A stretch of 64,000 bases of DNA from Gemella morbillorum (GCF_900476045.1 NZ_LS483440.1:1426001-1490000), one strand, 5' to 3'. Positions 1-8,722 are shown, counted from the stretch's first letter. Made by a program: numbers and translations. The notes: generated by a model not told the origin, from the sequence alone.

Positions 1-144
1 AATTCTAAGCTATCTATTGGAATTCCATATTATCCTCTTCTTTATCTTATTGTGGCTATCTTATTGATACTCTATATTACAATACGCTATAAACGCTCAA
101 GTTTAGTACGTCAAGAAATCAAAACAAAAAAATCAGTTCATTAA
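1..144 (+). CDS. C-terminal end of a membrane protein (partial)
   Basis: The window opens inside a plus-strand reading frame that runs 47 codons to a TAA at 142-144. The visible tail has one strongly hydrophobic segment (PLLYLIVAILLILYI) followed by a basic cytoplasmic end rich in Arg and Lys. This is the usual shape of the last transmembrane helix of an ABC permease or another polytopic membrane protein, but the fragment is too short to name a family. The stop codon overlaps the convergent plsY stop by four bases, and both lie inside a shared terminator hairpin. An FtsX-like permease is one guess and is not supported beyond this shape. Confidence 0.55.
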   Translation, partial: NSKLSIGIPYYPLLYLIVAILLILYITIRYKRSSLVRQEIKTKKSVH

Positions 145-158
145 CGAACTGATTTTTT
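126..158. terminator. Bidirectional terminator between the partial gene and plsY
   Basis: A perfect 9-bp stem, AATCAGTTC (131-139) with GAACTGATT (146-154), has a 6-base loop. It is flanked by an A-run on the left and a T-run on the right, so it can end transcription from both strands. The loop holds the end of both stop codons. Confidence 0.8.
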
Positions 159-740
159 TATTTTCTTTACACTAAAGTACTTATCAAATGATTCTTCTAT
201 ATCTTTTATCGCTACTACACTTAATAATACAACTGTTATTATAAATAATCCTAGTATTAAAAATTTAGGATTTTCTACATAATTCAAATACGTAATAAGT
301 GGTAAACTTGAATAAAAACCTATAGTTAAACTTTTAACAATAATTCCTATTACTAATGTGCATAAAATTAACACTAAAACTAAGTTAAGTGACAATGCAG
401 TCATGCAACCAAAAAATGTTGCTACTCCTTTTCCACCTTTGAAGCGGAAAATTATCGGTTTAATATGTCCTAACACTACTAAAACTATCGCACTATAAAT
501 GACCCAATCATTAGCATTTAAAATCTTAAGCATAATAACTACTAAAAAACCTTTGAAGAAATCTACTACTAATACAAAAACAAATGATCTTGCTCCTAGT
601 ACTCGTCCAGCATTTCTTGCACCAACATTTCCTGAGCCTTTATTTGTAAATTCTTCTTTATAAATTTTTTCTAATAACTTGCCACCCATTATATTCCCAA
701 GAAAATAAGCAACAATAATATAAATAATATTTGTAATCAT
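141..740 (-). CDS. plsY: Acyl-phosphate:glycerol-3-phosphate acyltransferase PlsY
   Basis: PlsY transfers an acyl group from acyl-phosphate to glycerol-3-phosphate, the first committed step of phospholipid synthesis in Gram-positive bacteria, at the inner face of the membrane. The 199-residue product is of normal family length, with about five to seven hydrophobic helices. The conserved loops are present: GSGNVGARNAGR near residues 36-47 and GHIKPIIFRFKGGKGVAT near 91-108, the glycerol-phosphate and acyl-phosphate binding motifs. The ATG overlaps the TGA of the upstream flippase-like gene (ATGA), so the two are translationally coupled. A GAGAGGAG ribosome site precedes the start. Confidence 0.95.
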   Translation of the reverse strand: MITNIIYIIVAYFLGNIMGGKLLEKIYKEEFTNKGSGNVGARNAGRVLGARSFVFVLVVDFFKGFLVVIMLKILNANDWVIYSAIVLVVLGHIKPIIFRFKGGKGVATFFGCMTALSLNLVLVLILCTLVIGIIVKSLTIGFYSSLPLITYLNYVENPKFLILGLFIITVVLLSVVAIKDIEESFDKYFSVKKIKKSVR

Positions 741-1702
741 AATTTTTCTCCTCTCTTTAGTTTATCTTTTAATATTTTAAGTCCTTCACTTAGGAACATT
801 AAACATCCTATTGAAAATGGTACTACATAATATGCTAAGCGATATATGATAATTGTTGCACCGATAATTTCAGGATTAATGCCTAGATTTTTTAAACCGA
901 TTAATACTAATGTATCAAAAGTTCCAAGTCCTCCAGGTATCATCGTGAGTAACCCTACTATTGAGGCGACTATAATTACACCCATAACTTGAAGTTCTTT
1001 ATCTGCTACTACATCTCCTGTATAAAAGTAAAGAATAACTAAAATAATTATTGCGGCAAAAACCCATTCTAAAAAAGAAATAATTGTAAGTTTTACACTC
1101 AAATATCTATCTGTACGTATTCTAGGTTTTCTTAAATTAAAAAATAAATATAACGGTAAAAACAATGACATTAATAATAATGAATAATAGAAAATTTCAT
1201 TACCTTCATATAATGCCTGCCCGGGAAAAACATTTAGTACTACAAAGATTGATAGTAAACTTATTCCAGACAGCATTGAAACTAAAATCATTCCAATTGC
1301 AGTTACAAGTGTTTTTCCATTTTTTGTATACGGCTTATACATATAATACCTTAAGCCTGCTCCAATAAATCCTCCAAAACCTAATACCATGTTCAGCGTA
1401 TTAGTCATGAAACTTATTTTAAAAATTCGCAATGAGGACATATTCTTCGTAAGATTAATCGCTTTCAAAACAAAGTAGTCGTATAAACATAAAATACTTA
1501 TACCTAAAAGACCTAATAACAGGATAAACAAGAATCTTACATTACCTATCTGTAAAGTTAAATAATGTATTTTTTTGAAATCAAGACTTATAATTTCTTT
1601 TTTAAAATAAGAAAAAATCAAATAAAATATTAACAATCCTAAAACTATTTGAACTATATTTTTTAAATAATTAAAAGATTTTTTATCTTTCATATTTTGC
1701 AT
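737..1702 (-). CDS. Flippase-like membrane protein (lysylphosphatidylglycerol synthase TM-domain family)
   Basis: This 321-residue protein is almost all transmembrane helices and resembles the N-terminal flippase half of MprF (UPF0104 / LPG synthase TM region). The family signature is visible in segments such as GFGGFIGAGLRYYMYKP near residue 110 and MTMIPGGLGTFDTLVLIGL-like sequence near 255-270. It lacks the C-terminal GNAT-fold synthase domain, so it cannot make lysyl-PG itself. A lipid-translocating role is inferred from the family. It overlaps plsY by four bases, which fits a phospholipid job. The ATG at 1702 has an AAGGA site nine bases upstream and is preferred to the ATG at 1693. Confidence 0.85.
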   Translation of the reverse strand: MQNMKDKKSFNYLKNIVQIVLGLLIFYLIFSYFKKEIISLDFKKIHYLTLQIGNVRFLFILLLGLLGISILCLYDYFVLKAINLTKNMSSLRIFKISFMTNTLNMVLGFGGFIGAGLRYYMYKPYTKNGKTLVTAIGMILVSMLSGISLLSIFVVLNVFPGQALYEGNEIFYYSLLLMSLFLPLYLFFNLRKPRIRTDRYLSVKLTIISFLEWVFAAIIILVILYFYTGDVVADKELQVMGVIIVASIVGLLTMIPGGLGTFDTLVLIGLKNLGINPEIIGATIIIYRLAYYVVPFSIGCLMFLSEGLKILKDKLKRGEKL

Positions 1703-1804
1703 TTTACTTTTCCTTAAATAATATTTTTCTTACTAATCATAACATTTTATAATATTTTTTTCAATACAATTAGTTATTTAGCCATATAGCAATTACTATT
1801 TACA

Positions 1805-2185
1805 CTAATCAACATATTCATATAATTCCCTTTGGTAGGTATTATATAGTTCTGGATAACCTTTTTCTACCGCTACCAAAAATGTTTTCCTAATTTTATT
1901 GACTTTTTGAACATATATAACAAGAAATATTAATATCAATATTATTACATACATTAAAACTATTCCCAAAAAGACCTCCATCTTCATATGATGACCAGTA
2001 AACACTCCTAGACTTAAAACAAAAGCCATACACAATAATACTATTCCCATAGCAACTCTTAAATTTTTTCTATATCTTCTATATTCACTTTTGACAAATT
2101 CAAAAATTTCGTCCAATTCTTCTATACTATATAGACCTTTACTGATAGCTTTTAAAGTACCTCTAGGAAGAGTATAAGAACTCAA
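1805..2185 (-). CDS. Two-helix membrane protein of unknown function, start disturbed by a T8 run
   Basis: I do not recognise this 126-residue product. It has an N-terminal soluble part with an acidic stretch (EELDEIFEFV), two hydrophobic helices near residues 42-62 and 70-92, and a charged tail. The open frame begins at a TTG (2185) without a ribosome site. An ATG at 2208 has a perfect AGGAGG six bases upstream but lies in another frame: it runs into eight T residues and stops after six codons. One extra T would join it to this gene, giving MSSHFFLVLSSYTLPRG. The reading is therefore either phase-variable, mutated or mis-sequenced. It follows mtnN after a hairpin. Confidence 0.6.
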   Translation of the reverse strand: MSSYTLPRGTLKAISKGLYSIEELDEIFEFVKSEYRRYRKNLRVAMGIVLLCMAFVLSLGVFTGHHMKMEVFLGIVLMYVIILILIFLVIYVQKVNKIRKTFLVAVEKGYPELYNTYQRELYEYVD

Positions 2186-2231
2186 AACTAAAAAAAATGC
2201 GATGACATACTTATCCTCCTACATTTAATAA

Positions 2232-2272
2232 ATATTTCAGCAAAGAAAAGCACCTACTTTCCTTTGCTGATT
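2232..2272 (-). terminator. Hairpin downstream of mtnN
   Basis: TCAGCAAAG (237-245 region) pairs with CTTTGCTGA (to 2270) around a 16-base loop, followed on the minus strand by AAATATTTATT. The U-tract is poor, so it probably only partly separates mtnN from the membrane gene downstream. Confidence 0.6.
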
Positions 2273-2279
2273 AATTGTA

Positions 2280-2963
2280 TTAAAGTTTTTTTATCAACTC
2301 TGTCGTTAATATAGACGAGTTTACTGCAGCAATTCGTAGAAATTCATCAAAGGTTACACGTGTTCCTTCTTCTGCTTTATCACTTACACTACGGCAAACA
2401 ATAAATTTCGTTCCGAACTGATAACAAGTTTGAGCAATTGCTGCTGCTTCCATCTCCACTACTTGCATAGTCGGAAAGTTAGATAAAATATTCTCTTTTA
2501 ATTCTTTATTAGAAATAAAAGAATCTGACGTTCCAACCAAACCAAAATGAATTTTGTGATTCGGCAAGTTGATTTCGGCTGCCAATTTTTGCAAATATTC
2601 ATCACTTTTGTATACCGCAGGCATTTGAGGTACTTGGCCTAATTCATAACCAAATTCTGTTGCATCTACATCAAAATGACGAACTTCTGTAGCAACAATC
2701 ATATCTCCTATTTCCATATCGCCTTGCAATGCTCCACAAGTACCTATATTAATTACATATTCAGGTTTATAATGATCTAATAATAATGTAGTCGCAATTG
2801 CAGCATTAACCTTTCCAGGTAGACTCAACATAAGAACAATATCACGACCTTCATATCTACCTTCATAAAAGCTTACATGAGCAATCTTCTTCTCTTGCAA
2901 GTTTTCTATCTTTTCTTTTATGATTGCCACTTCTTCTGGCATTGCACCTATCAAAGCTATCAT
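2280..2963 (-). CDS. mtnN: 5'-methylthioadenosine/S-adenosylhomocysteine nucleosidase
   Basis: MtnN (Pfs) cleaves methylthioadenosine and S-adenosylhomocysteine to adenine plus the thioribose sugar, clearing by-products of SAM-dependent reactions and feeding methionine salvage. The frame is open from a TTG at 2975. I place the start at the ATG 2963, because MIALIGAMPEEVAII is the normal family N-terminus and AGAGG lies 12 bases upstream. Catalytic positions are visible: the early Glu pair in MPEEV, VEMEAAAIAQ near 170, and RSVSDKA near 193 with the catalytic Asp. It starts four bases after the greA stop, at the end of an operon that contains the SAM-using methyltransferase TrmR. Confidence 0.95.
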   Translation of the reverse strand: MIALIGAMPEEVAIIKEKIENLQEKKIAHVSFYEGRYEGRDIVLMLSLPGKVNAAIATTLLLDHYKPEYVINIGTCGALQGDMEIGDMIVATEVRHFDVDATEFGYELGQVPQMPAVYKSDEYLQKLAAEINLPNHKIHFGLVGTSDSFISNKELKENILSNFPTMQVVEMEAAAIAQTCYQFGTKFIVCRSVSDKAEEGTRVTFDEFLRIAAVNSSILTTELIKKL

Positions 2964-2967
2964 AGAA

Positions 2968-3456
2968 CTATTCAACCTCTAAGATTTTAATATCCATTGA
3001 ATCCTCTGGACCAGTCGGAAGAGATACTTTTACCACATCTCCTACTTCTTTTCCTAATAGTGCTTGCGCTACTGGAGAGTCATTAGAGATTTTGAATTCA
3101 AATGGATTAGCTTCTGCACTACCAACAATTTTATAAGTTTCTGTCGCTCCATTTGGCAATTCTTGATAAGTAACTGTATTTCCTAGACGAATTGCACTAG
3201 ATTTTTCATCTAATTCAATGATTACCGCATAACGAATCATTTGTTCCATTTCAAGAATTCTTTGTTCTATAAATCCTTGCTCATCTTTTGCTGCATCGTA
3301 CTCTGAGTTCTCAGATAAGTCCCCAAAACTACGTGCTACTTTAATTTTTTCAATTACTTCTGGACGTTTTACTTTTTTATAGTGTTCTAATTCTTCTACA
3401 AGTTTATCATAACCTTCTTGGGTCATTTGATATTCTAATTTTTCTTCTAAAGCCAT
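2968..3456 (-). CDS. greA: Transcription elongation factor GreA
   Basis: GreA rescues backtracked RNA polymerase by stimulating cleavage of the nascent transcript through the secondary channel. The 162-residue length and the two-domain layout are normal. An N-terminal coiled-coil hairpin (to about residue 80) carries the tip region [20 protein letters not shown] with its acidic residues, and a C-terminal FKBP-like domain includes [13 protein letters not shown]. It lies between udk and mtnN in the same orientation, an arrangement also known in Bacillus. Its stop is four bases before the mtnN ATG. Confidence 0.97.
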   Translation of the reverse strand: MALEEKLEYQMTQEGYDKLVEELEHYKKVKRPEVIEKIKVARSFGDLSENSEYDAAKDEQGFIEQRILEMEQMIRYAVIIELDEKSSAIRLGNTVTYQELPNGATETYKIVGSAEANPFEFKISNDSPVAQALLGKEVGDVVKVSLPTGPEDSMDIKILEVE

Positions 3457-3504
3457 AACTGTACTCCTTTTTTTAGTCTACTCTTTATTATATCGTTTTT
3501 TTAA

Positions 3505-4131
3505 TTATTTTGCTAGTAGGGATTTAATTTTTGTTATCAAAATATCTACCGCAATATCGTTATATCCTCCATCAGGAATAATAATATCTGCGTATTGCTT
3601 TGTTGGTTTTATATACTTTTCATGCATCGGTCTAACAGAAATCAGATATTGATTAATAACCGATTCAACAGTTCTTCCACGTTCATTAATGTCACGCAAT
3701 AATCTTCGTAAAATACGCAAATCACTTGGTGTATCAACAAAAATTTTAATATCCATAAGTTCTCTAAGTTTTTCAGAGTATAGACCAAACATACCTTCTA
3801 TAATAATTACATCACGTGGCTCTTGATGTTTTTTTTCATCGCTACGCGTGTGGTTGACATAGTCATAAACTGGAAGTTCTACCGCTTTACCTTCGATAAG
3901 TTCTAACAAATGATTATATAACAATTCATTATCAAATGCATTCGGATGATCATAGTTTGTTTTAACTCTTTCATCCATAGTCATATGACTTTGATCTTTA
4001 TAATAGTAATCTTGTTCGATTAACGCTACTTTATCAATAGTTAATTCATCGATAATTCTTTTTGTAACAGTAGTTTTTCCGCTACCACTACCACCGACAA
4101 TACCAATAATTTTAGGTCTTTTAGCTGTCAT
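3505..4131 (-). CDS. udk: Uridine kinase
   Basis: Udk phosphorylates uridine and cytidine to UMP and CMP in pyrimidine salvage. The 208-residue protein carries the P-loop GGSGSGKTT at residues 13-21, the substrate-binding YDHPNAFD near 60, and [11 protein letters not shown] near 83, all typical of the family. Its ATG overlaps the trhP2 stop codon by one base (TAATG type), so translation is coupled. The gene salvages nucleosides including those handled by the cytidine deaminase domain encoded at 27.3 kb, although the two are not linked. Confidence 0.96.
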   Translation of the reverse strand: MTAKRPKIIGIVGGSGSGKTTVTKRIIDELTIDKVALIEQDYYYKDQSHMTMDERVKTNYDHPNAFDNELLYNHLLELIEGKAVELPVYDYVNHTRSDEKKHQEPRDVIIIEGMFGLYSEKLRELMDIKIFVDTPSDLRILRRLLRDINERGRTVESVINQYLISVRPMHEKYIKPTKQYADIIIPDGGYNDIAVDILITKIKSLLAK

Positions 4132-5402
4132 TAACGTCCCATTTCCTTTCTCATCATGTTACTCTTAAATACTCTAGAATCTATTTTTGTTCTAATAATT
4201 TGAAGCGGGTGCCTTGCTGCATCTAGCAGTTCCCCATCTTCATCATAAATCTCTCCTATAACCTGTCTAAATGTATCAATCTCTGGTCCAAAGAATTCCA
4301 CTTCTTGCCCAGTTTTGAAAAAGTTACGTTGTTGGATAGTTGCAATTTGCGTTTCTTCATCATAGTGCAATACTTGACCAACAAAGTCGTAATTCGTTTT
4401 CTTACCACCTTCATTACCAAACATTTGTTCAGAATATTTTGGTATTTCGTAGAAAAATGACATTGCTGTATCACGGTTAGCACATTTATAAAGTTCTAAT
4501 TTATATTCTGGTGTCATTTTAAAGTTATCTGGATCAGCACAATAATCATCGATTAATTTTCTATAAACACTTGCAACAGTTGCTACATAATGAATTGATT
4601 TCATACGACCTTCTACCTTTAACGAATCAATTCCAAGTTCAATAATTTCTGGAACAGCTTCAATAAGAGTCAAGTCTTTAGGACTCATTGCATAAGGATT
4701 AGCGTTCTCATCAAATAGTTTTGTATCTTCTTCAACACCTTCTTCATAAAGGTCGTAATTCCAACGACATGATTGACAACAACCACCACGGTTACTATCC
4801 CTTGCTGTCATGTAGTTACTTAATGTGCAACGTCCAGAATATGCTATACACATCGCACCATGAACAAACATTTCAATTTCAACATTAGTTTTTTCACGGA
4901 TTTCTTTAATCTCTTCATATCCAGTTTCACGTGCGAGAACAACACGATGAACTCCTTCACTTTCCCAATAACGAACCTCTTTGTAGTTTGATATTGATTG
5001 CTGAGTACTAATATGTACTTCAACATTTGGAGCAACCGTTTTACATCTTTCGATAATAAATGGATCGGCAACGATAATCCCACGAACTCCTGCGTCTTGT
5101 AGTGCTATTAAAAATTCATCTAAACCCTCAAAATTCTCATCATGAGCTATAATATTTGCCGTCACATAAATATCTGCACCATATTTTGCTGCAAATTCGC
5201 AACCTTCTTTTATTTCTTCTATTGTGAAGTTGTCTGCATTGCTACGAAGCCCGAACTCCTGTCCGCCTAAAAATACTGCATCTGCTCCATAGTGAACTGC
5301 CACTTTTAATTTTTCTAAATTTCCTGCTGGAAGAAGTAATTCTGGTTTTTTTGTGATTACTCTCTTCCCATCAATAATTTCTGATATATTTGGTATCGCC
5401 AT
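4131..5402 (-). CDS. trhP2: tRNA 5-hydroxyuridine synthesis protein TrhP2 (peptidase U32 family, YrrO type)
   Basis: U32 proteins of this type are needed with prephenate to make 5-hydroxyuridine at tRNA position 34. In B. subtilis the pair TrhP1 (YrrN) and TrhP2 (YrrO) does this. This 423-residue protein begins with the YrrO-like [11 protein letters not shown], has [18 protein letters not shown] near residue 19, and keeps a cysteine set typical of the family (C185, C192 in GRCTLSN, C208, C209, C212) that probably binds an Fe-S cluster. An in-frame TGA directly before the ATG at 5402 rules out any longer form. The ribosome site is unusual and is described separately. Peptidase activity is a legacy name; I do not infer it. 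Confidence 0.93.
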   Translation of the reverse strand: MAIPNISEIIDGKRVITKKPELLLPAGNLEKLKVAVHYGADAVFLGGQEFGLRSNADNFTIEEIKEGCEFAAKYGADIYVTANIIAHDENFEGLDEFLIALQDAGVRGIIVADPFIIERCKTVAPNVEVHISTQQSISNYKEVRYWESEGVHRVVLARETGYEEIKEIREKTNVEIEMFVHGAMCIAYSGRCTLSNYMTARDSNRGGCCQSCRWNYDLYEEGVEEDTKLFDENANPYAMSPKDLTLIEAVPEIIELGIDSLKVEGRMKSIHYVATVASVYRKLIDDYCADPDNFKMTPEYKLELYKCANRDTAMSFFYEIPKYSEQMFGNEGGKKTNYDFVGQVLHYDEETQIATIQQRNFFKTGQEVEFFGPEIDTFRQVIGEIYDEDGELLDAARHPLQIIRTKIDSRVFKSNMMRKEMGR

Positions 5403-5444
5403 AAGTTTAAGTCACATTCAAGTATGACCTATCCTCCTTGTCAT
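5403..5444 (-). promoter_or_regulatory. Split ribosome binding site with hairpin and 8-codon leader before trhP2
   Basis: The only good Shine-Dalgarno sequence (AAGGAGG, 5439-5433) lies about 30 bases from the trhP2 ATG. Between them GTCATA (5428-5423) can pair with TGTGAC (5416-5411), including a G-U pair. Folding this out leaves about 12 bases of effective spacing. The same stretch holds a mini-ORF, MTRRIGHT (5444-5418), that contains the Shine-Dalgarno. A TATAAT lies further upstream near 5457-5462, without a convincing -35. Confidence 0.4.
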
Positions 5445-5479
5445 ATAAATTTAGGCTTATTATAGGTAACCTACCCTTT

Positions 5480-6406
5480 TTAATACATAGTTTTTTTATA
5501 GAAGAACCCTAAATCTACCTCACGATATTTAGGTTTAATTCTTTCTATATCATTATAAAAATCTTGCTTTTCATCTTCATATGCTTCTTTATCTTCATAA
5601 TACAGATCAATGGCATCACGATAAATTGTTGTTACTTCTGTAATATACTCTTCATCTTTTAAAACACCTTCGATTTTAAATGCAGTTACTCCTACCTCTA
5701 TAAGACGATCTAACTCTTCTATCGCACAAATATCATTTGCACTCATAATATGTGTCCCATTTGAGTCTTCAAAAATCGGATAACGTTCATTTCTATCTTG
5801 ACTGTATAAAAATAATTTTTTTGAATTACTATATTCTTCTATATAATTTTCTTTATTACTATACATGAAGTAATTATCAACTAATTTTCTCACAGATTGG
5901 AACATGCACAACATTCCTTGTACTTGAACCTCAATCTCGTAATTACTTTTACCAGTAATTTCTAAAATCTCATCGATTGTAAGTTCTTTTGAAAGACATG
6001 TTCTGTAAGCGCCACGTTCTCCCCAATAGTTACATGAAAATGAGTTTGTCGCTAATGTGTGTGGATCCCATTGAAGTTTGAAATCTAATCCTTCTTCTCT
6101 TAATATTGTAATAATAGTAGGTTCTCCAAAAATTAAAGCATCCACCTCTAGTGTTGCTAAGTAACGAAGATAATCTACTAAATCATCAAGATGCTCATTA
6201 TGGAAAATTGCATTTACGCTAACGTACGCTTTTTTCCCTGCTTGATGAATAACTTCTATTGCTTTTTTTAATTCTTCTCTTTTAAATTCTCCAGCAAGAC
6301 GTAAGCCATATTTTTCTTCACCTATTACAAAGCTATCTGCTCCAACATTAATAAGTTCATAAATATGCTCTATACTTTTTGGAGTTACTACTAACTCTAC
6401 TGTCAT
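5480..6406 (-). CDS. trhP1: tRNA 5-hydroxyuridine synthesis protein TrhP1 (peptidase U32 family, YrrN type)
   Basis: This is the shorter partner of the TrhP1/TrhP2 pair (308 residues). It keeps the U32 fold motifs, such as GADSFVIGEEKYGLRLAGEF near residues 23-42 and FKIEGVLKDEEYI near 240-252. Where TrhP2 has its cysteine cluster, this protein reads MLCMFQSVRKLVDNYFMY, which fits the YrrN branch that lacks most of those cysteines. AGAGG lies seven bases before the ATG. The order trhP1-trhP2-udk-greA-mtnN matches the Bacillus yrrN-yrrO-udk-greA region, which supports the function. Confidence 0.9.
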   Translation of the reverse strand: MTVELVVTPKSIEHIYELINVGADSFVIGEEKYGLRLAGEFKREELKKAIEVIHQAGKKAYVSVNAIFHNEHLDDLVDYLRYLATLEVDALIFGEPTIITILREEGLDFKLQWDPHTLATNSFSCNYWGERGAYRTCLSKELTIDEILEITGKSNYEIEVQVQGMLCMFQSVRKLVDNYFMYSNKENYIEEYSNSKKLFLYSQDRNERYPIFEDSNGTHIMSANDICAIEELDRLIEVGVTAFKIEGVLKDEEYITEVTTIYRDAIDLYYEDKEAYEDEKQDFYNDIERIKPKYREVDLGFFYKKTMY

Positions 6407-6424
6407 TTTAAATCCTCTCGTTAA

Positions 6425-6859
6425 TTAAATTTTATGAGAATAACTCTCTTTTTTCTTCATTAAAAATAAATTATATCTTTCATAATAATATTTTGTAGTT
6501 GCTGCCAAAATCCCATGTTCAACTACTATATACTCTTTGTTACCTATTTTTTCAGATGATGCATCTCCCCCAAAAAACAACATAAATACACTTATAAAAA
6601 GGGTGACACCCGTGCTAATTACCAAAATAATAAACTTAATAAATATTGAAGCTAAAGAATTACTAGAAAAAACATGTATTCCCCTTAAAAGTATTTCCCA
6701 TCCTTTGACAATTATTAATCCTACCGTCAAATAATAAATGTATGGAAAATATAGTATTATTAGACTATATTCTGTAGTACTTTCTATTATTGCCTCTACA
6801 ACAATTAATATAAATAGTATAATAAAATATATAATTAAAAAAATATTGAACTTCCTCAT
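6425..6859 (-). CDS. Membrane protein of unknown function inside the trmR-trhP operon
   Basis: I do not recognise this 144-residue protein. It has three to four hydrophobic segments (about residues 5-24, 31-52, 72-98), then a soluble C-terminal stretch with KEYIVVEHGILAATTKYYYERYNLFLMKKK. The ATG has AAGGAG nine bases upstream. It sits 18 bases after trhP1's start side and 14 bases after trmR, so it is cotranscribed with the tRNA wobble-modification genes. B. subtilis has no such gene between yrrM and yrrN as far as I recall. The base composition matches its neighbours, so there is no sign of recent transfer. Confidence 0.75.
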   Translation of the reverse strand: MRKFNIFLIIYFIILFILIVVEAIIESTTEYSLIILYFPYIYYLTVGLIIVKGWEILLRGIHVFSSNSLASIFIKFIILVISTGVTLFISVFMLFFGGDASSEKIGNKEYIVVEHGILAATTKYYYERYNLFLMKKKESYSHKI

Positions 6860-6873
6860 ATATTAATACTCCT

Positions 6874-7521
6874 TTATTTTCTTGTTGTTATTGCTATTCC
6901 ATCACCAAAAGGTAAAATTACACTTTCATAATTTTCATGACTTAATAACCATGTATTATAATTATTTATTTTTCTCGAAAGTTGTTTTAAATCTCTACTG
7001 TGTCTAATAATACTAGGATCAGCTACCATTCCTTTAAAAAGAACATTATCTGTAATAACAACAACATCATCAGAAAAATATGGTTCATATAATTCAAAAA
7101 ACTTCCTACTTTGACTCTTTGCGCCATCAATAAAGACTATATCATACGGTGCATTTTTTATTACTTCATCTTGGAGTTCTAGTGCATCTGCGTGAAGTAA
7201 TGTTATTTTATCATTTAGATTTCTTTTTTCTATATTTTTTTTCGCTTCATTATACATCTTATCATCACGTTCTATAGTTGTAACATTACATCCAATTTTT
7301 TCTGCAAGTTTTATTGATGTATAACCGATAGCAGTCCCTATTTCTAATAAATTTTTTGCTTTTTTGATTTTCAACATTTGAATTAAAAATCTAATTCCAA
7401 TTTTGTCAATTATTGGCACTCTATTTTCTTCTGCAAAATGTTCTAGTTCTAAATAAAATTCATCAAAGTCTTCTAATAAATCTATTACATATAAATCGTC
7501 TTTTGATTCTATCGCAACCAT
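6874..7521 (-). CDS. trmR: tRNA 5-hydroxyuridine methyltransferase TrmR (YrrM type)
   Basis: TrmR methylates 5-hydroxyuridine at tRNA position 34 to 5-methoxyuridine using SAM. The protein is a class I O-methyltransferase: LLEIGTAIGYTSIKLAEK is the SAM-binding motif I, VTTIERDD supplies the acidic residue for the ribose, and YDIVFIDGAKSQ is the metal-site region. I start it at ATG 7521 (215 residues) because GGAGG sits five bases upstream there, while for the ATG at 7533 that same GGAGG would be inside the gene. It is first in an operon with trhP1 and trhP2, which make its substrate, so the assignment rests on both sequence and context. Confidence 0.92.
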   Translation of the reverse strand: MVAIESKDDLYVIDLLEDFDEFYLELEHFAEENRVPIIDKIGIRFLIQMLKIKKAKNLLEIGTAIGYTSIKLAEKIGCNVTTIERDDKMYNEAKKNIEKRNLNDKITLLHADALELQDEVIKNAPYDIVFIDGAKSQSRKFFELYEPYFSDDVVVITDNVLFKGMVADPSIIRHSRDLKQLSRKINNYNTWLLSHENYESVILPFGDGIAITTRK

Positions 7522-7544
7522 GTTTACCTCCATATTTATACATC

Positions 7545-7574
7545 ATTATATAATAACATATAACAACTTGTAAA
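7545..7574 (-). promoter_or_regulatory. Promoter of the trmR-trhP-udk-greA-mtnN operon
   Basis: On the minus strand TTTACA (7574-7569) and TATAAT (7550-7545) are 18 bases apart, about 25 bases before the trmR ribosome site. The match is good for a sigma-A promoter. Confidence 0.6.
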
Positions 7575-7669
7575 TGCAATTATAAAGACTAAAAACAAAG
7601 TCTTTCACACAATATAGTTTATCATATAAAATAAGAATAAAATTATTTTATACCATTATCTAAAATAAC

Positions 7670-7712
7670 AAAAAATCACCAAGATTTCAGTGCGAAATTT
7701 TGATGATTTTTT
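7670..7712 (-). terminator. Terminator of pta
   Basis: An 18-bp stem with two G-U pairs around the loop GCACT lies 18 bases after the pta stop. On the minus strand it ends in TTTTTTG. It isolates the murA-epuA-pta unit from trmR. Confidence 0.8.
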
Positions 7713-7729
7713 AATAAATTTTTTATATT

Positions 7730-8710
7730 TTATTCAGCTAATGATTGAGTAGCTGTAATTAACGCAAGTTTTAGAACATCTTCTGTTGAACATCCACGAG
7801 ATAAATCGTTAACTGGTGCGTTCAATCCTTGTAAGATTGGTCCTACTGCTTCAAATCCACCTAAACGTTGAGCAATTTTGTACCCAATATTTCCTGCTTC
7901 TAGACTTGGGAAGATAAATACTGTTGCATCCCCTTGAATTTCTGAGTTAGGAGCTTTTAGTTTAGCTACTGGTGGTACAAAGGCAGCATCAAATTGTAAT
8001 TCTCCTCCTACTGGAAGTGTCGGAGCTTTTTCGCGAACCAATTTAGTTGCTTCAGCAACTTTTTCAGTTTCCGGAGTTACAGCTGAACCCATAGTTGAGA
8101 AACTTAACATAGCAACTTTTGGATTAATATTGAATGCTTTAGCTGTTTTAGCACTTTCTACGGCGATTTCTGCAAGAGCTTGAGCATCTAATGAAGTATT
8201 AATCGCACAGTCAGCAAAAATAAATCTTGATGCGTTACGAGACATAATAAATGCTCCACTTGTACGGCTTACACCTGGTTTTGTTTTGATAATTTGAAGA
8301 GCCGGACGAACAGTATCTCCTGTTGAGTGAATAGCTCCTGATACTAACCCAGCAACTTCTCCCATATATACTAACATTGTTCCGAAATAGTTAACATCTT
8401 TTAATAGAACGTGAGCTTTTTCTTCTGTTACTTTTCCTGCACGACGTTCGATAAATTTAGCTAACATTTCATCGTATTTCTCATAGTTTTCATGATCGAT
8501 AAATTCAATACCTGAAACATTTAAGAATAATGGTTGAGCTATTTTTTCAACTTCTTCTTTTTTTCCGATAAGTACTGGTTGCACGTAGCTAGTAGCACTA
8601 AGTTTTACCGCTGCTTCTAAAATACGCTCATCGTATGCTTCTGGAAATACTATACGAACCTTTTTCCCTTCTAATTTTTCTTGAAGTTCAACAAATAAAT
8701 TGCTTGTCAT
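7730..8710 (-). CDS. pta: Phosphate acetyltransferase
   Basis: Pta interconverts acetyl-CoA and acetyl-phosphate and, with acetate kinase, yields ATP and acetate from pyruvate. The product (326 residues from the start used here) is the short, single-domain form. Visible family segments are RIVFPEAYDERIL near residue 18, the TGDTVRPALQIIKTKPGVSR stretch near 150, and SMGSAVTPETEKVAEA near 225. The ATG at 8710 has AGGAGG eight bases upstream; the ATG at 8716 would have it only two bases away, so I prefer 8710. The AGGAGG overlaps the stop of the small EpuA-like gene, so the two are coupled in translation. Confidence 0.96.
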   Translation of the reverse strand: MTSNLFVELQEKLEGKKVRIVFPEAYDERILEAAVKLSATSYVQPVLIGKKEEVEKIAQPLFLNVSGIEFIDHENYEKYDEMLAKFIERRAGKVTEEKAHVLLKDVNYFGTMLVYMGEVAGLVSGAIHSTGDTVRPALQIIKTKPGVSRTSGAFIMSRNASRFIFADCAINTSLDAQALAEIAVESAKTAKAFNINPKVAMLSFSTMGSAVTPETEKVAEATKLVREKAPTLPVGGELQFDAAFVPPVAKLKAPNSEIQGDATVFIFPSLEAGNIGYKIAQRLGGFEAVGPILQGLNAPVNDLSRGCSTEDVLKLALITATQSLAE

Positions 8711-8722
8711 CTTCATATCCTC

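Noticed and set aside
4131-6406. Collagenase-like protease function for the two U32 proteins
   Set aside because: The operon with trmR, udk and greA matches the tRNA-modifying TrhP pair; the protease name is historical.
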